Shown: piece by piece, positions 17,471-27,035 of the stretch
Position numbering within the stretch: position 1 is the first letter of the stretch
How the letters are laid out: each line of letters starts with the position of its first letter
NCBI RefSeq assembly: GCF_023074185.1
Contig: NZ_JADPKY010000112.1
Location: 1-64,000, forward strand
Direction: 5' to 3'
DNA from: Bradyrhizobium sp. 132
GTDB lineage: Bacteria > Pseudomonadota > Alphaproteobacteria > Rhizobiales > Xanthobacteraceae
Length of the DNA stretch: 64,000 bases
The notes under the pieces: generated by a model
Told to the model about the DNA's origin: nothing
Databases searched by the model: none
Seen by the model: the letters and a program-made list of their open reading frames with translations, nothing else
Program-made: the position numbers and the translations under genes

Positions 17471-17495
17471 GTTGCTTAACCCGTGCCTGGCCCTT

Positions 17496-18344
17496 TTAGG
17501 GCCCTACCCCTGTCGGCTCGTTTGCGCCGAGCAACTCGACCTGTCCCGCGAGGCGTACATCGATACGCGGCCCCGTATTCCCCTCGACCCAGCCCCGGAC
17601 GCGAATACGTCTATTCTCCAGAGACTTAAGAGCGGTCCCGGCGCTTTCGAATGCCGGTAGTGTCCGCTTTGAAATAGTCACGGCAAAGCCGCGCGTCCAG
17701 TTCCGTCCGAAGTTGAGGTAGGTTATTGCCCCAGCTTGCCGGACCGACAGGACTTTGCCCTCGACCACCACAAAACGCCCGATCTCCGCCAAAATATCGT
17801 CCGGACTTTCCGCGTTTTTTATGGCCGACGGGTCAGCCCAGTTGCCCTTTTTTTGGCGCCGCGCTTCGGCCTCCGATTCCATCAGGGCGGTCGCGCAATC
17901 CTTGTCGGTGATCTCGGCGGAGACGATGGCGTCGCCCTGAGCGAGCAGCACCGCCTGCACGGAGATGTCGCTCTCGCCGACAAAGACCAGCGCGCCTTGC
18001 CGGCCATAGCGGTCGGGCGTGTCGTCAGCGCTGCGCAGAATCACGTCGCGGCCGACGAGCAGCGCGGTCAGCGCCTGCTTCGTCGTCGCGGTCGGCTCAA
18101 TGCCGTTCAGGCGGATGTCGCGGCCGTCGTCAAGACGGACGCTGCGCGCATCGATCGCGACGACGCGGCCTTCGCCTTGGGACTCGAACCGGCACGGGCT
18201 CGCGAATGCGCTGCGACCCGCGACGAGAAGGATTGCGACGATGAGGTGAAGCCGTTGCGTCACGTGACCCGGAGAGGTTGCGTTGCCCGCCAGTCTTAAC
18301 TCAAGCGCGGCGTGTCGCGAAGAGGCTTCGTTACACTCCGTCAT
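17496..18344 (-). CDS. SNase-like (thermonuclease) domain secreted protein
   Basis: The protein has about 282 residues, with a hydrophobic signal segment (LIVAILLVAGRSAFAS) and an SNase-like OB fold (VRLDDGRDIRLNGIEP, DRYGRQGALVF) ending near ARRQKKGNWAD. A second OB-like region follows (VVEGKVLSVRQAG, RIRVRGWVEG). The classical SNase active-site Arg/Glu set is only partly evident, so nuclease activity is uncertain. I chose ATG 18344; the frame extends further upstream without protein-like sequence. It lies 25 bases upstream of the M48 gene and may be cotranscribed with it. Confidence 0.8.
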   Translation of the reverse strand: MTECNEASSRHAALELRLAGNATSPGHVTQRLHLIVAILLVAGRSAFASPCRFESQGEGRVVAIDARSVRLDDGRDIRLNGIEPTATTKQALTALLVGRDVILRSADDTPDRYGRQGALVFVGESDISVQAVLLAQGDAIVSAEITDKDCATALMESEAEARRQKKGNWADPSAIKNAESPDDILAEIGRFVVVEGKVLSVRQAGAITYLNFGRNWTRGFAVTISKRTLPAFESAGTALKSLENRRIRVRGWVEGNTGPRIDVRLAGQVELLGANEPTGVGP

Positions 18345-18568
18345 TGCGGGCGCAGCGAGACAAGGACGGCGTGGAAGCATCTTGCCGCACACGGCCATTC
18401 CGTTTTGCGGAAAACGTACGCGCCAATCGTGTCCCCGTAGCGCACCTTCGCTTGCTGCGCTCTCGTGCATGCGGCATGATTGCGGCAACAGCTTTAGCCA
18501 AGAGCAAGAACCAAGAGCAATAACCAAGCCGCCATCAGAGTACGGCGCGATAAGGGAGGTCTTTTTCG

Positions 18569-19774
18569 ATGAAGCATGTTTTGTCGGGCATTTTTGCCGC
18601 CGCATTGGCGCTGAGTGCGAGCGCCGTGCAGGCGCAGGACAAGCCGCCGCTGAAGATCGGCGGCATCCTCGACATGTCGAGCCTGTATGCCGACATCACC
18701 GGCCCCGGCAGCGAGACCGCCGCCAAGATGGCCGTGGAGGACTTTGGCGGTGAGGTGCTCGGACGCAAGATCCAGGTGCTGGCCGCCGACCATCAGAACA
18801 AGGCCGATCTCTCCGCCAACATCGCCCGCGATATGCTCGACAACCAGGGCGTCGAGATGATCTACGACGTCGCGGCCTCCGCGACCGCGCTTGCCGCCGG
18901 CGAGATCGCGAAAGCGCGCAACAAGATCATCATGTTCAACGGCCCGGGCTCCATCCGCCTCAGCAACGAGGCCTGCGGTCCCTATACCATTCACTACGTG
19001 TTCGACACCTACGGCCAGGCCAACGTGACCGGCCTCGCGGCCGTGAGGTCGGGCCTCGACACCTGGTTCTTCCTGACCGCCGACTACGCCTTCGGTCAGG
19101 ATCTGGAGAAGGACACCAGCGCCGTCGTGACCAAGACCGGCGGCAAGGTGCTTGGCAGCGTGCGCCATCCGCTCAACACGTCGGATTTTTCGTCGTTCCT
19201 GCTTCAGGCCCAGGCCTCCAAGGCCAAGGTGATTGGCCTTGCCAACGCCGGCGGCGACACCGTCAACGCCATCAAGCAGGCGGCCGAGTTCGGCATCACC
19301 AAGGGCGGTCAGAAAGTCTCGCCGCTGCTCGCCTTCGTGACCGATATCGACTCGATCGGGCTCGAGACCGCGCAGGGCCTGTTGCTTGCGGAAGCCTTCT
19401 ACTGGGATCTCAACGACGACACCCGTGCGTTTTCGAAGCGCTTCCAGGAGCGCATGAAGCGGCCGCCGACCTCGGCGCAAGCCGGCGTCTACTCTTCCGT
19501 GACGCACTATCTGAAAGCGGTGAAGGCGGCCGGCACGACCGACGCTGCGACGGTGATCAAGGTGATGAAGGAGACACCGATCAACGACTTCTTCGCCAAA
19601 AATGGCAAGATCCGCGAGGACGGCCGCATGATCCACGACATGTACCTGTTCGAGGTCAAGAAGCCGTCGGAGTCCAAGGGCCGCTGGGACGACTACAAGC
19701 TGCTCGCCACCGTGCCCGGCAGCGAGGCGTTCCAGTCGCTGGAGCAGTCGCGCTGCCCGCTGGTGAAGAAATAA
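18569..19774 (+). CDS. Branched-chain-type ABC substrate-binding protein (orphan)
   Basis: This 401-residue periplasmic binding protein is of the LivK/type I fold (Peripla_BP_6). The signal peptide ends at VQAQD. The mature part opens with KIGGILDMSSLYADITGPG and contains the usual AADHQNKAD segment. Proteobacterial homologues are often next to acyl-CoA catabolism genes and bind aromatic or organic acids. No LivHMGF genes are adjacent, so it either uses a distant transporter or has another role. The start is supported by AAGGGAGG about 11 bases upstream. Confidence 0.9.
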   Translation: MKHVLSGIFAAALALSASAVQAQDKPPLKIGGILDMSSLYADITGPGSETAAKMAVEDFGGEVLGRKIQVLAADHQNKADLSANIARDMLDNQGVEMIYDVAASATALAAGEIAKARNKIIMFNGPGSIRLSNEACGPYTIHYVFDTYGQANVTGLAAVRSGLDTWFFLTADYAFGQDLEKDTSAVVTKTGGKVLGSVRHPLNTSDFSSFLLQAQASKAKVIGLANAGGDTVNAIKQAAEFGITKGGQKVSPLLAFVTDIDSIGLETAQGLLLAEAFYWDLNDDTRAFSKRFQERMKRPPTSAQAGVYSSVTHYLKAVKAAGTTDAATVIKVMKETPINDFFAKNGKIREDGRMIHDMYLFEVKKPSESKGRWDDYKLLATVPGSEAFQSLEQSRCPLVKK

Positions 19775-19778
19775 GGCT

Positions 19779-19860
19779 CGTCATTGCGAGCGAAGCAATC
19801 CAGAGATGTTTCCGCAGAGACGGTCTGGATTGCTTCGTCGCTTCGCTCCTCGCAATGACG
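19779..19860. repeat. Palindromic repeat (CGTCATTGCGAG type)
   Basis: CGTCATTGCGAGCGAAGCAA and GCTCCTCGCAATGACG form long inverted arms, with inner GAAGCAATCCAG/CTGGATTGCTTC. This is one of the commonest Bradyrhizobium extragenic palindromes. It sits between the binding protein and enoyl-CoA hydratase genes. Confidence 0.8.
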
Positions 19861-19904
19861 GGTGTGGCCAAAGCTCTATCAAACAACAACAAGGGAGACG
19901 TCCC

Positions 19905-20696
19905 ATGAGCAACGACATGGTCCTGCAGAAGCTCGAAGGCGGGCTGCTCACCATCACCATGAACCGGCCCGAACGGAAGAACGCGCTCAACCCGGACATG
20001 GTCGCCGGGCTGGTCGTGGCGGCGCGGCGCGCGGCGGACGATCCGGAGGTGCGTGCGGTGCTGTTCAAAGGCGCGGGCGGCAGCTTCTGCGTCGGCGGCG
20101 ACGTCAAGTCGATGGCGGAGGGACGCGCGCCGCCGCCGTTCGAAGTGAAGATGGCGAACCTGCGCCGCGGCATGGAGGTGTCGCGCATCCTGCACCAGAT
20201 GCCGAAACCCGTGGTGGCGCAGCTCGATGGCGCCGCGGCCGGCGCGGGTCTGTCGATGGCGCTGTCGTGTGACCTCCGCATCGTCTCCGAATCCTGCAAG
20301 ATCACCACCGCCTTTGCAAAAGTCGGCTTCTCCGGCGATTACGGCGGTACCTATTTCCTCACCCAGCTGCTCGGCAGTGCGCGGGCGCGCGAGCTCTATT
20401 TGCTGTCGCCGGTCCTGACCGCGAGGGAGGCTCATGCGATCGGCATGGTGACGAAGGTCGTCCCCGATGCCGAGATCGACACGGCCGCGCACGAGCTGGC
20501 GCTGTCGCTGGCGCAGGGCCCTTCCATTGCGCTGGGCTTCATCAAGCGCAACATCAACAATGCCGAGCATCTCGCGCTCGAAGATTGCTTCGACGGCGAG
20601 GCGATCCATCACACCCGCTGCAGCGACACCGAGGACCACAAGGAGGCTGCAAAGGCGTTCGTCGAGAAGCGCAAGCCGACCTTCAAGGGCGCATGA
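19905..20696 (+). CDS. Enoyl-CoA hydratase/isomerase family protein
   Basis: This 263-residue crotonase-fold enzyme begins with MNRPERKNALNPDM and has the oxyanion-hole segments KGAGGSFCVGGDVKSM and DGAAAGAGLSMALSCDLR. The usual catalytic Glu pair is not obvious, so hydratase versus isomerase activity cannot be decided. It starts at ATG 19905 behind AAGGGAGA. Its stop overlaps the start of the VOC gene as ATGA, so the two are coupled. Confidence 0.88.
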   Translation: MSNDMVLQKLEGGLLTITMNRPERKNALNPDMVAGLVVAARRAADDPEVRAVLFKGAGGSFCVGGDVKSMAEGRAPPPFEVKMANLRRGMEVSRILHQMPKPVVAQLDGAAAGAGLSMALSCDLRIVSESCKITTAFAKVGFSGDYGGTYFLTQLLGSARARELYLLSPVLTAREAHAIGMVTKVVPDAEIDTAAHELALSLAQGPSIALGFIKRNINNAEHLALEDCFDGEAIHHTRCSDTEDHKEAAKAFVEKRKPTFKGA

Positions 20697-21448
20697 CGAT
20701 GGCGCCCTATATGCGGCTGCGGCAGATTTGCCTGGTCGCGCCGCAGCTCGCGCCTGTCATCTCCGACATCGCGGAAATCATGGGCCTCGCCGTCTGCTAT
20801 CGCGACGGCAATGTCGCAAAATACGGCCTGGAGAACGCGCTGCTTCCGGTCGACACGATTCTGCTGGAGGTCGTCGCACCGTTCAAGGACGGCACCACCG
20901 CCGGTCGCTTCATCGAAAAGAGCGGCGGGCGCGGCGGCTACATGGCGATCTTCTGCTGCAACGATCCCGACGAGCGCGGCTGTAACGCCAACGCGCTTGG
21001 CGTGCGCACGGCCAACGTCATAGACCACGCGCCCTATCACGGCGTGCAGCTCCATCCCCGCGACTGCCGCGCCGCCTTCATCGAGTTCAACCACACCGAG
21101 GGCAGCGACGACATTTTGGGGCCGTATCCGCCGGCGGGGCCGGACTGGCAGAAATTTATCCGCAAGGACGTGACGCAGACGTTGACGAGCGTGGAGATGC
21201 AGAGCCCGGATCCAACAGGGCTGGCCGAGCATTGGGGCAAGATCATCGGCGTTGCGCCGAGTGGCGATACCGAATTGAAGCTGCCCAATGCGACCTTCCG
21301 CTTCGTCAAAGGCGCCGGCGAGATCATGAGCGGGCTGGAGTTTCGGGTTGCGGACAAAGCACAGGTGCTGCATGCGGCCAAGGCAAAGGGGCTTGCGGTT
21401 GCAGGCGACGAGTTTTTGCTCGGCGGGGTGACGTTCCGCGTCAGTTGA
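20693..21448 (+). CDS. VOC-superfamily (glyoxalase-like) protein
   Basis: This 251-residue protein with glyoxalase-like beta-alpha modules resembles the Glyoxalase_5/VOC family. The start ATGA overlaps the upstream hydratase stop. Metal-ligand residues are not clear (candidate His in NHTEGSDDI). Its place between the hydratase and the acyl-CoA synthetase suggests a role in the same catabolic pathway, but the substrate is unknown. Confidence 0.75.
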   Translation: MTMAPYMRLRQICLVAPQLAPVISDIAEIMGLAVCYRDGNVAKYGLENALLPVDTILLEVVAPFKDGTTAGRFIEKSGGRGGYMAIFCCNDPDERGCNANALGVRTANVIDHAPYHGVQLHPRDCRAAFIEFNHTEGSDDILGPYPPAGPDWQKFIRKDVTQTLTSVEMQSPDPTGLAEHWGKIIGVAPSGDTELKLPNATFRFVKGAGEIMSGLEFRVADKAQVLHAAKAKGLAVAGDEFLLGGVTFRVS

Positions 21449-21465
21449 TCCCTTGATCGTTATCC

Positions 21466-21510
21466 GTCACCCCGAGGTGCTCGCCGCTTCGGTGAGCCTC
21501 GAAGGGCGAC
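21466..21510. repeat. Partial dispersed repeat
   Basis: CACCCCGAGGTGCTCGCCGC followed by GTGAGCCTCGAAGGGCGAC matches the left half of the palindrome at 46503-46607. It looks like a truncated copy just upstream of the acyl-CoA synthetase gene. Confidence 0.6.
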
Positions 21511-21536
21511 GGCTACCGGCGAGTAAGGAACGTCAC

Positions 21537-23651
21537 ATGCCGCATCCGCTCGACAGCTTCTTCGCACCAGCAAGCATCGCGTTGATCGGCGCCTCGCGCG
21601 ATCACGAGAAGATTCCCGGCCGGCTGTTGTCGATGTTGCGCAAGAACGAGTATCCCGGAAAAATCTACCCGGTGAACCCGAACTACGCCGAGATCGACGG
21701 GCTCATTTGCTACAAATCGATCACGGAGATCCGCGCGCCGATCGATCTCGCCGTCATCATCATTCCCGCACGCGCCGTGCTTGCCGCGCTCGAACAATGC
21801 GCCGCCGCCGGCGTCAGGAACGCAGTGATCATCTCCTCCGGATTTGCCGAGGAAGGTGGCGACAGCGCGGCGATGCAGGACGCGATCGCGGCGCTGGCCG
21901 GGCGCACCGGCATGCGGATTTCCGGTCCGAACGCCGAGGGCTTTTTCAGCCAGATGCAGCGTGTGGCGGCAACGTTCAGTCCCGCCGTGGACGTCAAGCC
22001 GGGCGTGGCGCCGCTGGTCGCGACGACGAAACGGATCGGCATTGTCGCGCAGAGCGGCGGCATCGGCTTTGCCTATTATCACCGCGCCAAGGCGATCGGC
22101 ATTGCCGTGAGCTATGTCGTCAGTGCGGGCAACGAATCCGATCTGGGGGCCGGTGAATTTTTGGATTACATGGTGCAGGACGCCGCGACCGACGTGATCC
22201 TGCTGTTCATCGAAGGCATTCGCGACGTCGACAAGTTTCTCGCGGCAGCGCGCCGGGCAGCCGAGCTGAAGAAGCCTGTCATCGTGACAAAAGTCGGCCG
22301 CTCCGGCGCCGGGATGCGCGCGGCCGCCTCGCACACCGCGAGCATGGCCGGGTGGTCGGCGGCCTACGACGCCGTGTTTGCCAAATATGGCTTCATCGTC
22401 TCCAACGATCTCGACGAGGCGCTGACGATCGCAGCAGTGCTTGCGAGCAATCCGTTGCCGAAAGGCGATCGCGTCGCCGTGGTCACCGTCTCCGGCGGTG
22501 CCGGCATCTGGGGCGCCGATGCCGTGGCGCGGCAAGGCTTGCAAGTGCCGGAGCTCTCCGGAAAAATCCAGGCGGAGATCAAGACGCTGATGCCGTCCTA
22601 CGGCACCGCGCGCAATCCGATCGACGTCACAGCGCAAGGCGTGACGTCGGGGGGCTTGCAAAAGAGCGTTGATCTGCTGACTGCTTCGGACGAGGTCGAT
22701 GCAATTCTGGTCTTGCTGTCGCTGTCGAGCGAGGTGCGCAAGCCCTTCAGGGAAGCGGAGCTGAAGCCGGTATTGGCCGCGCAGCACAAGCCCGTGGTGT
22801 TTTACTCCTATACGGTGCCGTCGGACTTCGCCCGGCACGAGCTTGCCAAATCCGGCGTCGTTGTGCTGTCCGGTCTGACTCATGTCGGTGTGGCGATGCG
22901 GCAGCTGGTCGACTACGCCAATTTCAAACTGCAGAAGCCGGCGGATGGGGCGGAGCTGCCCGCGCGCGATCTCTCGGCGCATCTGACTTCATCGGTTCTG
23001 TCCGAGGCCGACAGCAAGGAATTGCTTCGCGCCGCCGGCGTTGTGCTGCCGGCCGAAGTGCTGGTGAAAGAGAAGGACGAGTTGGACGCGGCCGTCGCGG
23101 GCGTCGGTTTCCCGCTGGTGATGAAAATCCAGTCGCCGGACATTGCGCACAAGAGCGAGGTCGGCGGCGTGCGCGTCAATATCACCACCAAGGGCGAGGT
23201 GTTTCTTGGGTTCGAAGCGCTGCTCAACAATGCGCGCAAGCACCGGCCGGATGCCGTAATTCAAGGCGTGCTGGTCGCGCCGATGGCGAAGAAAGGCGTC
23301 GAGATCATCATCGGCACGATGACGGACAAGACCTTCGGGCCGATGGTGATGGTCGGCCTCGGCGGTATCACCACGGAGCTGTTCCGCGACGTCGTCTACC
23401 GCCCGGCGCCCGTGAGCGCGAAAGAAGCCGGCGCGATGCTGGCGAGCCTGAAGGCCGCGCCGTTGTTGAATGGTTTTCGGGGAGCGGCGAAGGCGGATGT
23501 CGCGGCGGCGTCGCAACTGATTGCCGACATCTCCGTGCTTGCGTCACGGCATGCAGAGGAAATCGCGGAGATCGAGCTCAACCCGGTGCACGTGCACCCG
23601 GAGGGGCAGGGCGTCACGATCGTCGATGCGCTGGTGGTGGGGCGGGGTTAA
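21537..23651 (+). CDS. NDP-forming acyl-CoA synthetase (acetate--CoA ligase family)
   Basis: This fusion protein of about 704 residues has an N-terminal CoA-binding Rossmann domain (IALIGASRDHEKIPGR), a succinyl-CoA-ligase-like domain with the phospho-His loop ASHTASMAG, and a C-terminal ATP-grasp domain (MKIQSPDIAHKSEVGGV, EIELNPVHV). Such enzymes convert an acid, CoA and ATP to acyl-CoA, ADP and phosphate, or the reverse. The start at 21537 follows AAGGAA. It follows the hydratase and VOC genes on the same strand. The organic acid is not identifiable. Confidence 0.9.
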   Translation: MPHPLDSFFAPASIALIGASRDHEKIPGRLLSMLRKNEYPGKIYPVNPNYAEIDGLICYKSITEIRAPIDLAVIIIPARAVLAALEQCAAAGVRNAVIISSGFAEEGGDSAAMQDAIAALAGRTGMRISGPNAEGFFSQMQRVAATFSPAVDVKPGVAPLVATTKRIGIVAQSGGIGFAYYHRAKAIGIAVSYVVSAGNESDLGAGEFLDYMVQDAATDVILLFIEGIRDVDKFLAAARRAAELKKPVIVTKVGRSGAGMRAAASHTASMAGWSAAYDAVFAKYGFIVSNDLDEALTIAAVLASNPLPKGDRVAVVTVSGGAGIWGADAVARQGLQVPELSGKIQAEIKTLMPSYGTARNPIDVTAQGVTSGGLQKSVDLLTASDEVDAILVLLSLSSEVRKPFREAELKPVLAAQHKPVVFYSYTVPSDFARHELAKSGVVVLSGLTHVGVAMRQLVDYANFKLQKPADGAELPARDLSAHLTSSVLSEADSKELLRAAGVVLPAEVLVKEKDELDAAVAGVGFPLVMKIQSPDIAHKSEVGGVRVNITTKGEVFLGFEALLNNARKHRPDAVIQGVLVAPMAKKGVEIIIGTMTDKTFGPMVMVGLGGITTELFRDVVYRPAPVSAKEAGAMLASLKAAPLLNGFRGAAKADVAAASQLIADISVLASRHAEEIAEIELNPVHVHPEGQGVTIVDALVVGRG

Positions 23652-23674
23652 TCCCTCTCCCACAAGGGGAGAAG
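23651..23674. repeat. Short hairpin repeat at a convergent junction
   Basis: CCCTCTCC and GGAGAAGG around a CACAAGG loop form a short imperfect hairpin. It lies between two convergent genes and may serve as a bidirectional 3' end. Confidence 0.45.
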
Positions 23675-23685
23675 GAAGAGCGCAA

Positions 23686-24504
23686 TCACCGCCCCTTGAA
23701 ATTCGCCACACGCCGTTCTTCCGTGGCCTTCACGCCTTCCTTGAAATCCTCCGTCGCGCGCAGCCGGGTCTGCTCCTCGAGCTCGTGATTGGTCGCGGCC
23801 ATGACGCGGTCGGCCAAGTCGGCGCGCATCGTCGCGCGGGTGGAGACGAGGCCGAGCGGGGAGCATTCGGCGATCTCGCCGGCGAGCTTCAGTGCGGCCG
23901 CCTTGACCTGGTCCTGCGGCACCAGCTCGTTGGCGAGGCCCCATTTGACCGCTTCCTGGCCGGTGACGCGGCGGCTGGTGTAGAACATCAGCTCGGCGTT
24001 GTTCTTGCCGATCAGCTCGGGCAGCGTCACGGTCAGGCCGAAGCCGGGATGGAAGCCGAGTTTTGTAAAGTTCGCGGAGAAGCGTGCTTCGGGGCAGGTG
24101 ACGCGGAAGTCCGCGGACACCGCGAGCCCGAGCCCGCCGCCGATGGCGGCGCCCTGCACGGCTGCAACGATCGGTTTCTTGGCGCGGAAGATGCGCACCG
24201 CCTGGATGTAGAGATGGTTGATCGCGCCGAGGCTGTCGGCCGGATCGCCCTTGGCGGTTTTCTCGGCTTCGCGCGCCTCCTGCGCCTGTCGCGCCGGGTC
24301 CTTGAAATTGGCGCCGGCGCAGAACGCCTTGCCTTGCGCGGACAGCACCGAGCTGCGGATCTCGATGTCGCGATCGAATTCGTCGAGCGCATCCGCGATC
24401 TGGTTGATCAACGAGATGTCGAAGAAGTTCAGCGGCGGGCGACGAATCTCGATGGTGCCGACATGCCCGACCTTCTCGACGCCGATATCTTTATAGGTGC
24501 TCAT
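23686..24504 (-). CDS. Enoyl-CoA hydratase/isomerase family protein
   Basis: This 272-residue crotonase-fold protein has EIRRPPLNFFDISL at the N-terminus, SAQGKAFCAGANFKD and QGAAIGGGLGLAVSADFRV for the oxyanion holes. It is the last gene of a leftward unit after two acyl-CoA dehydrogenase genes, so it most likely hydrates the enoyl-CoA they form. The substrate is unknown. Confidence 0.9.
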   Translation of the reverse strand: MSTYKDIGVEKVGHVGTIEIRRPPLNFFDISLINQIADALDEFDRDIEIRSSVLSAQGKAFCAGANFKDPARQAQEAREAEKTAKGDPADSLGAINHLYIQAVRIFRAKKPIVAAVQGAAIGGGLGLAVSADFRVTCPEARFSANFTKLGFHPGFGLTVTLPELIGKNNAELMFYTSRRVTGQEAVKWGLANELVPQDQVKAAALKLAGEIAECSPLGLVSTRATMRADLADRVMAATNHELEEQTRLRATEDFKEGVKATEERRVANFKGR

Positions 24505-24543
24505 GATGTCCTCGAAGAGTTAGCGCAAACCAGGTCCGCGCGC

Positions 24544-25704
24544 CTAGCGCAAACCAAGTCCGCGGGCGATGATGCCGCGCAGCACCTCGGTGGTGCCGCC
24601 CTGGATGGTGAGTTTCGGTGCGGTCTTGATGGCGAAGTCGAGCTGCCGCTCCAGCGTCTCGCGGTTGGTCGCGGTCTCCTCGACGAAGGCGGCGAGATCG
24701 CGCACGCGGTGCGGCAGCTGCTGCTCCCACACCGTGCCGATGTCCTTGACGATGGACGCTTCCACCACCGGCTCCTTGCCGGCCTGCAACATGCCGGCAA
24801 CCGAGACCGACATCCGCCGCATGGTGTGGAGCTGCGCCACCAGCCGGCCGATGCCTTCGGCACTGCGCGTGTCCGGATTGGGGCCGACCGCGCGAACCAG
24901 CTCGGTCAGCACGTAATAGGTCTCCAGAAAACGCTCGGGGCCCGAGCGTTCATAGGCTAGCTCGCTCGTCGCCTGCTTCCAGGCGCCGTCGACTTCGCCG
25001 AGCACGTGATCGTCAGGCACGAAGAAATCGGTGAAGACGACCTCGTTGAACTCGTACTGGCCGGTGATCTGGCCGATCGGGTTCACCTGGATGCCCGGCT
25101 GCTTCATCTTGACCAGAAACTGCGTCAGGCCGTGACGGCGGTTTTCCTTGGTCGGTTGCGACGTCCGGAAGATCGCGATCATGTAGTCGGCGATGTGCGC
25201 CGACGAGGTCCAGATCTTGGTGCCGTTGATGAGATAGCCGCCGTCGGTCTTGGTCGCGCGCGTCTTCGCGGCGAACAGGTCCGAGCCGGAGTTCGGCTCG
25301 CTCATGCCGATCGCAAAGCAGATCTCGCCGCGGCAAATGCGCGGCAGGATGTCCATCTTGATATTTTCCGGGGCGTATTTCAGCAGCACCGGCCCGCTCT
25401 GGCGATCGGCGACGAAGAAGCGCCGTGTCGGCGCATTGGCCACGCGCATTTCCTCGGTCACCACGTAACGTTCGAGGAACGAGCGCTCCTGGCCGCCATA
25501 TTTCTTCGGCCAGGTCATGCCCAGCCAGCCCTTGGCGCCGACCCGGCGGGAAAATTCCGGCGCGTCGGTGTCTTCGCGGTTCGGCTTATGCGGATCGAAA
25601 GTGCCGGCGGCGATTTCCTCCGCGAGGAAGGCGCGCACTTCCTTGCGCAATTGCTCGCATTTTTCAGGCAGGCGGATCGGATCGAAACGGAGGGCAGCGG
25701 TCAT
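24544..25704 (-). CDS. Acyl-CoA dehydrogenase, large/catalytic-type subunit
   Basis: This FAD enzyme has about 386 residues with the usual motifs (CFAIGMSEPNSGSDL, ING-TKIWTSSAH, C-terminal IQGGTTEVLRGIIARGLGL). The Glu used as catalytic base by medium-chain enzymes is replaced (IQGGT), but a candidate base is present in AYERSGPERF, as in LCAD and steroid-type enzymes. It starts at ATG 25704, 17 bases after the neighbouring dehydrogenase stop. The pair resembles heteromeric alpha2beta2 acyl-CoA dehydrogenases; that is inference from layout and residues. Confidence 0.9.
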   Translation of the reverse strand: MTAALRFDPIRLPEKCEQLRKEVRAFLAEEIAAGTFDPHKPNREDTDAPEFSRRVGAKGWLGMTWPKKYGGQERSFLERYVVTEEMRVANAPTRRFFVADRQSGPVLLKYAPENIKMDILPRICRGEICFAIGMSEPNSGSDLFAAKTRATKTDGGYLINGTKIWTSSAHIADYMIAIFRTSQPTKENRRHGLTQFLVKMKQPGIQVNPIGQITGQYEFNEVVFTDFFVPDDHVLGEVDGAWKQATSELAYERSGPERFLETYYVLTELVRAVGPNPDTRSAEGIGRLVAQLHTMRRMSVSVAGMLQAGKEPVVEASIVKDIGTVWEQQLPHRVRDLAAFVEETATNRETLERQLDFAIKTAPKLTIQGGTTEVLRGIIARGLGLR

Positions 25705-25721
25705 TGTTGTCTCGTCCCTGA

Positions 25722-26876
25722 TCAGCGCGAAGCCACGAGCGGCCACAATTCATCGGCACCGCGGTTTGCGACCAGCTTGCCGAGCTCGACGGCCCAATGG
25801 CTCTCCGAACCGAAATCGTCGCGCCAGGCCAGCGCCCGCAGCGAATAGCGATGCAGGATGTGCTCCAGGGTGAAGCCGATCGCGCCATGCACCTGATGCG
25901 CGATGGCGCCGCCCTTTTCCGCAGCTTCCGCGCAGCGGATTTTTGCCGAGGCGGCTTCGAGGTAGACCGCGTCGTCGAACGACTTTGCATTGGCGATGGC
26001 GTCGGCCGCGGAGGTCGCAGCCGCAAGCGCAGCAGCCGACTCGCCGGCGAGGCGGGCGAGGTTGTGCTGCACCGCCTGGAATTTGGAGATCTTCTTCTCG
26101 AAGGCGACGCGCTCGTTGGAATAGCGCACCGAGATGTCGAGCATCGCTTCCAGCGCGCCCGCAATCTGAAGGCTGCGCGCGACGCCGCCCATCAGCATCA
26201 GGGTGGTTTGGTCAAAGCCCTTCGGGGCGGGCTTGATGGTGACGGGCTGCACCTTGTCGAGCGTGACGGTGTCGCTGTGGTCATAGCCGACATTGAGCCC
26301 GGTCTCGATCCGCCCCTTGCTGGCGTCGACCAGCGCGATCGCAGCGCCGTCCTTGCCGTGTGCCAGCACTGCGAAGTGCTTTGCCGCTTTCGCAAACGGA
26401 ACGCCGCGGGCGCGGCCGGAGAGCGCGCCGTCGGCGTCGCGCGTGATCCGGTCCTTCGGCGAGGCCGGCAGCAGCGTCATCTCTCCCTCTGGGGAAGGAA
26501 TCTTCGCCTGCGCCAGCAGCCAGCCGGCCAGCATGGTCTCGGCCAGGGGAACCGCGACTGCGAAACGGCCGGCGGCGTTCAGCAGCGCAAAGCCGTCGGC
26601 AAGGCTCGCGCCGGAGCCGCCGAGATCGTCGGGCACCCAGGACAGCGGCAGGCCGGCTTCGCTCAGCGCGTGCCACAGCGGCGCCTGCCACGAATCCTTC
26701 TTGTCGTTGTTGACGGTCTGCGGATCGGCGAGATCGGCGAAGATCTTCTCCGCGGTCTCGACGACGATATTGTAACTCTCCGCCACAGCGTTCCCCGTGT
26801 TTTGCCATTGGCGCATCCGGCCCGAAAGGGCAGGGCGCGCAGGTTCTTCTTGCGCCGGATGATCGGAAAAAGCCAT
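25722..26876 (-). CDS. Acyl-CoA dehydrogenase-like subunit lacking the catalytic Glu
   Basis: This protein has about 384 residues and the acyl-CoA dehydrogenase fold, but weak FAD and catalytic motifs. Aligning helix G by the shared ER-AF element puts GGVARS where active homologues have the base Glu (QERLAL), and the C-terminal position also lacks it. It is therefore probably a structural or FAD-binding partner of the adjacent dehydrogenase, as in steroid side-chain enzymes. ATG 26876 is the preferred start; an internal Met about 20 codons later is possible. Confidence 0.85.
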   Translation of the reverse strand: MAFSDHPAQEEPARPALSGRMRQWQNTGNAVAESYNIVVETAEKIFADLADPQTVNNDKKDSWQAPLWHALSEAGLPLSWVPDDLGGSGASLADGFALLNAAGRFAVAVPLAETMLAGWLLAQAKIPSPEGEMTLLPASPKDRITRDADGALSGRARGVPFAKAAKHFAVLAHGKDGAAIALVDASKGRIETGLNVGYDHSDTVTLDKVQPVTIKPAPKGFDQTTLMLMGGVARSLQIAGALEAMLDISVRYSNERVAFEKKISKFQAVQHNLARLAGESAAALAAATSAADAIANAKSFDDAVYLEAASAKIRCAEAAEKGGAIAHQVHGAIGFTLEHILHRYSLRALAWRDDFGSESHWAVELGKLVANRGADELWPLVASR

Positions 26877-27035
26877 GGCCCTGACAAGCGTTGATCGCAG
26901 GTCAACCTGCGGCGCGGGCATGGGCGATAAGCTAATTCCGCTTAGCGGAGTTTGCTGATTTGCAGGGCGCGGCAAACTCGCTAAACAAGACCAGCTACCT
27001 CAGGCTTGCATCAAAGACATTGGAAGGAAATCAGG

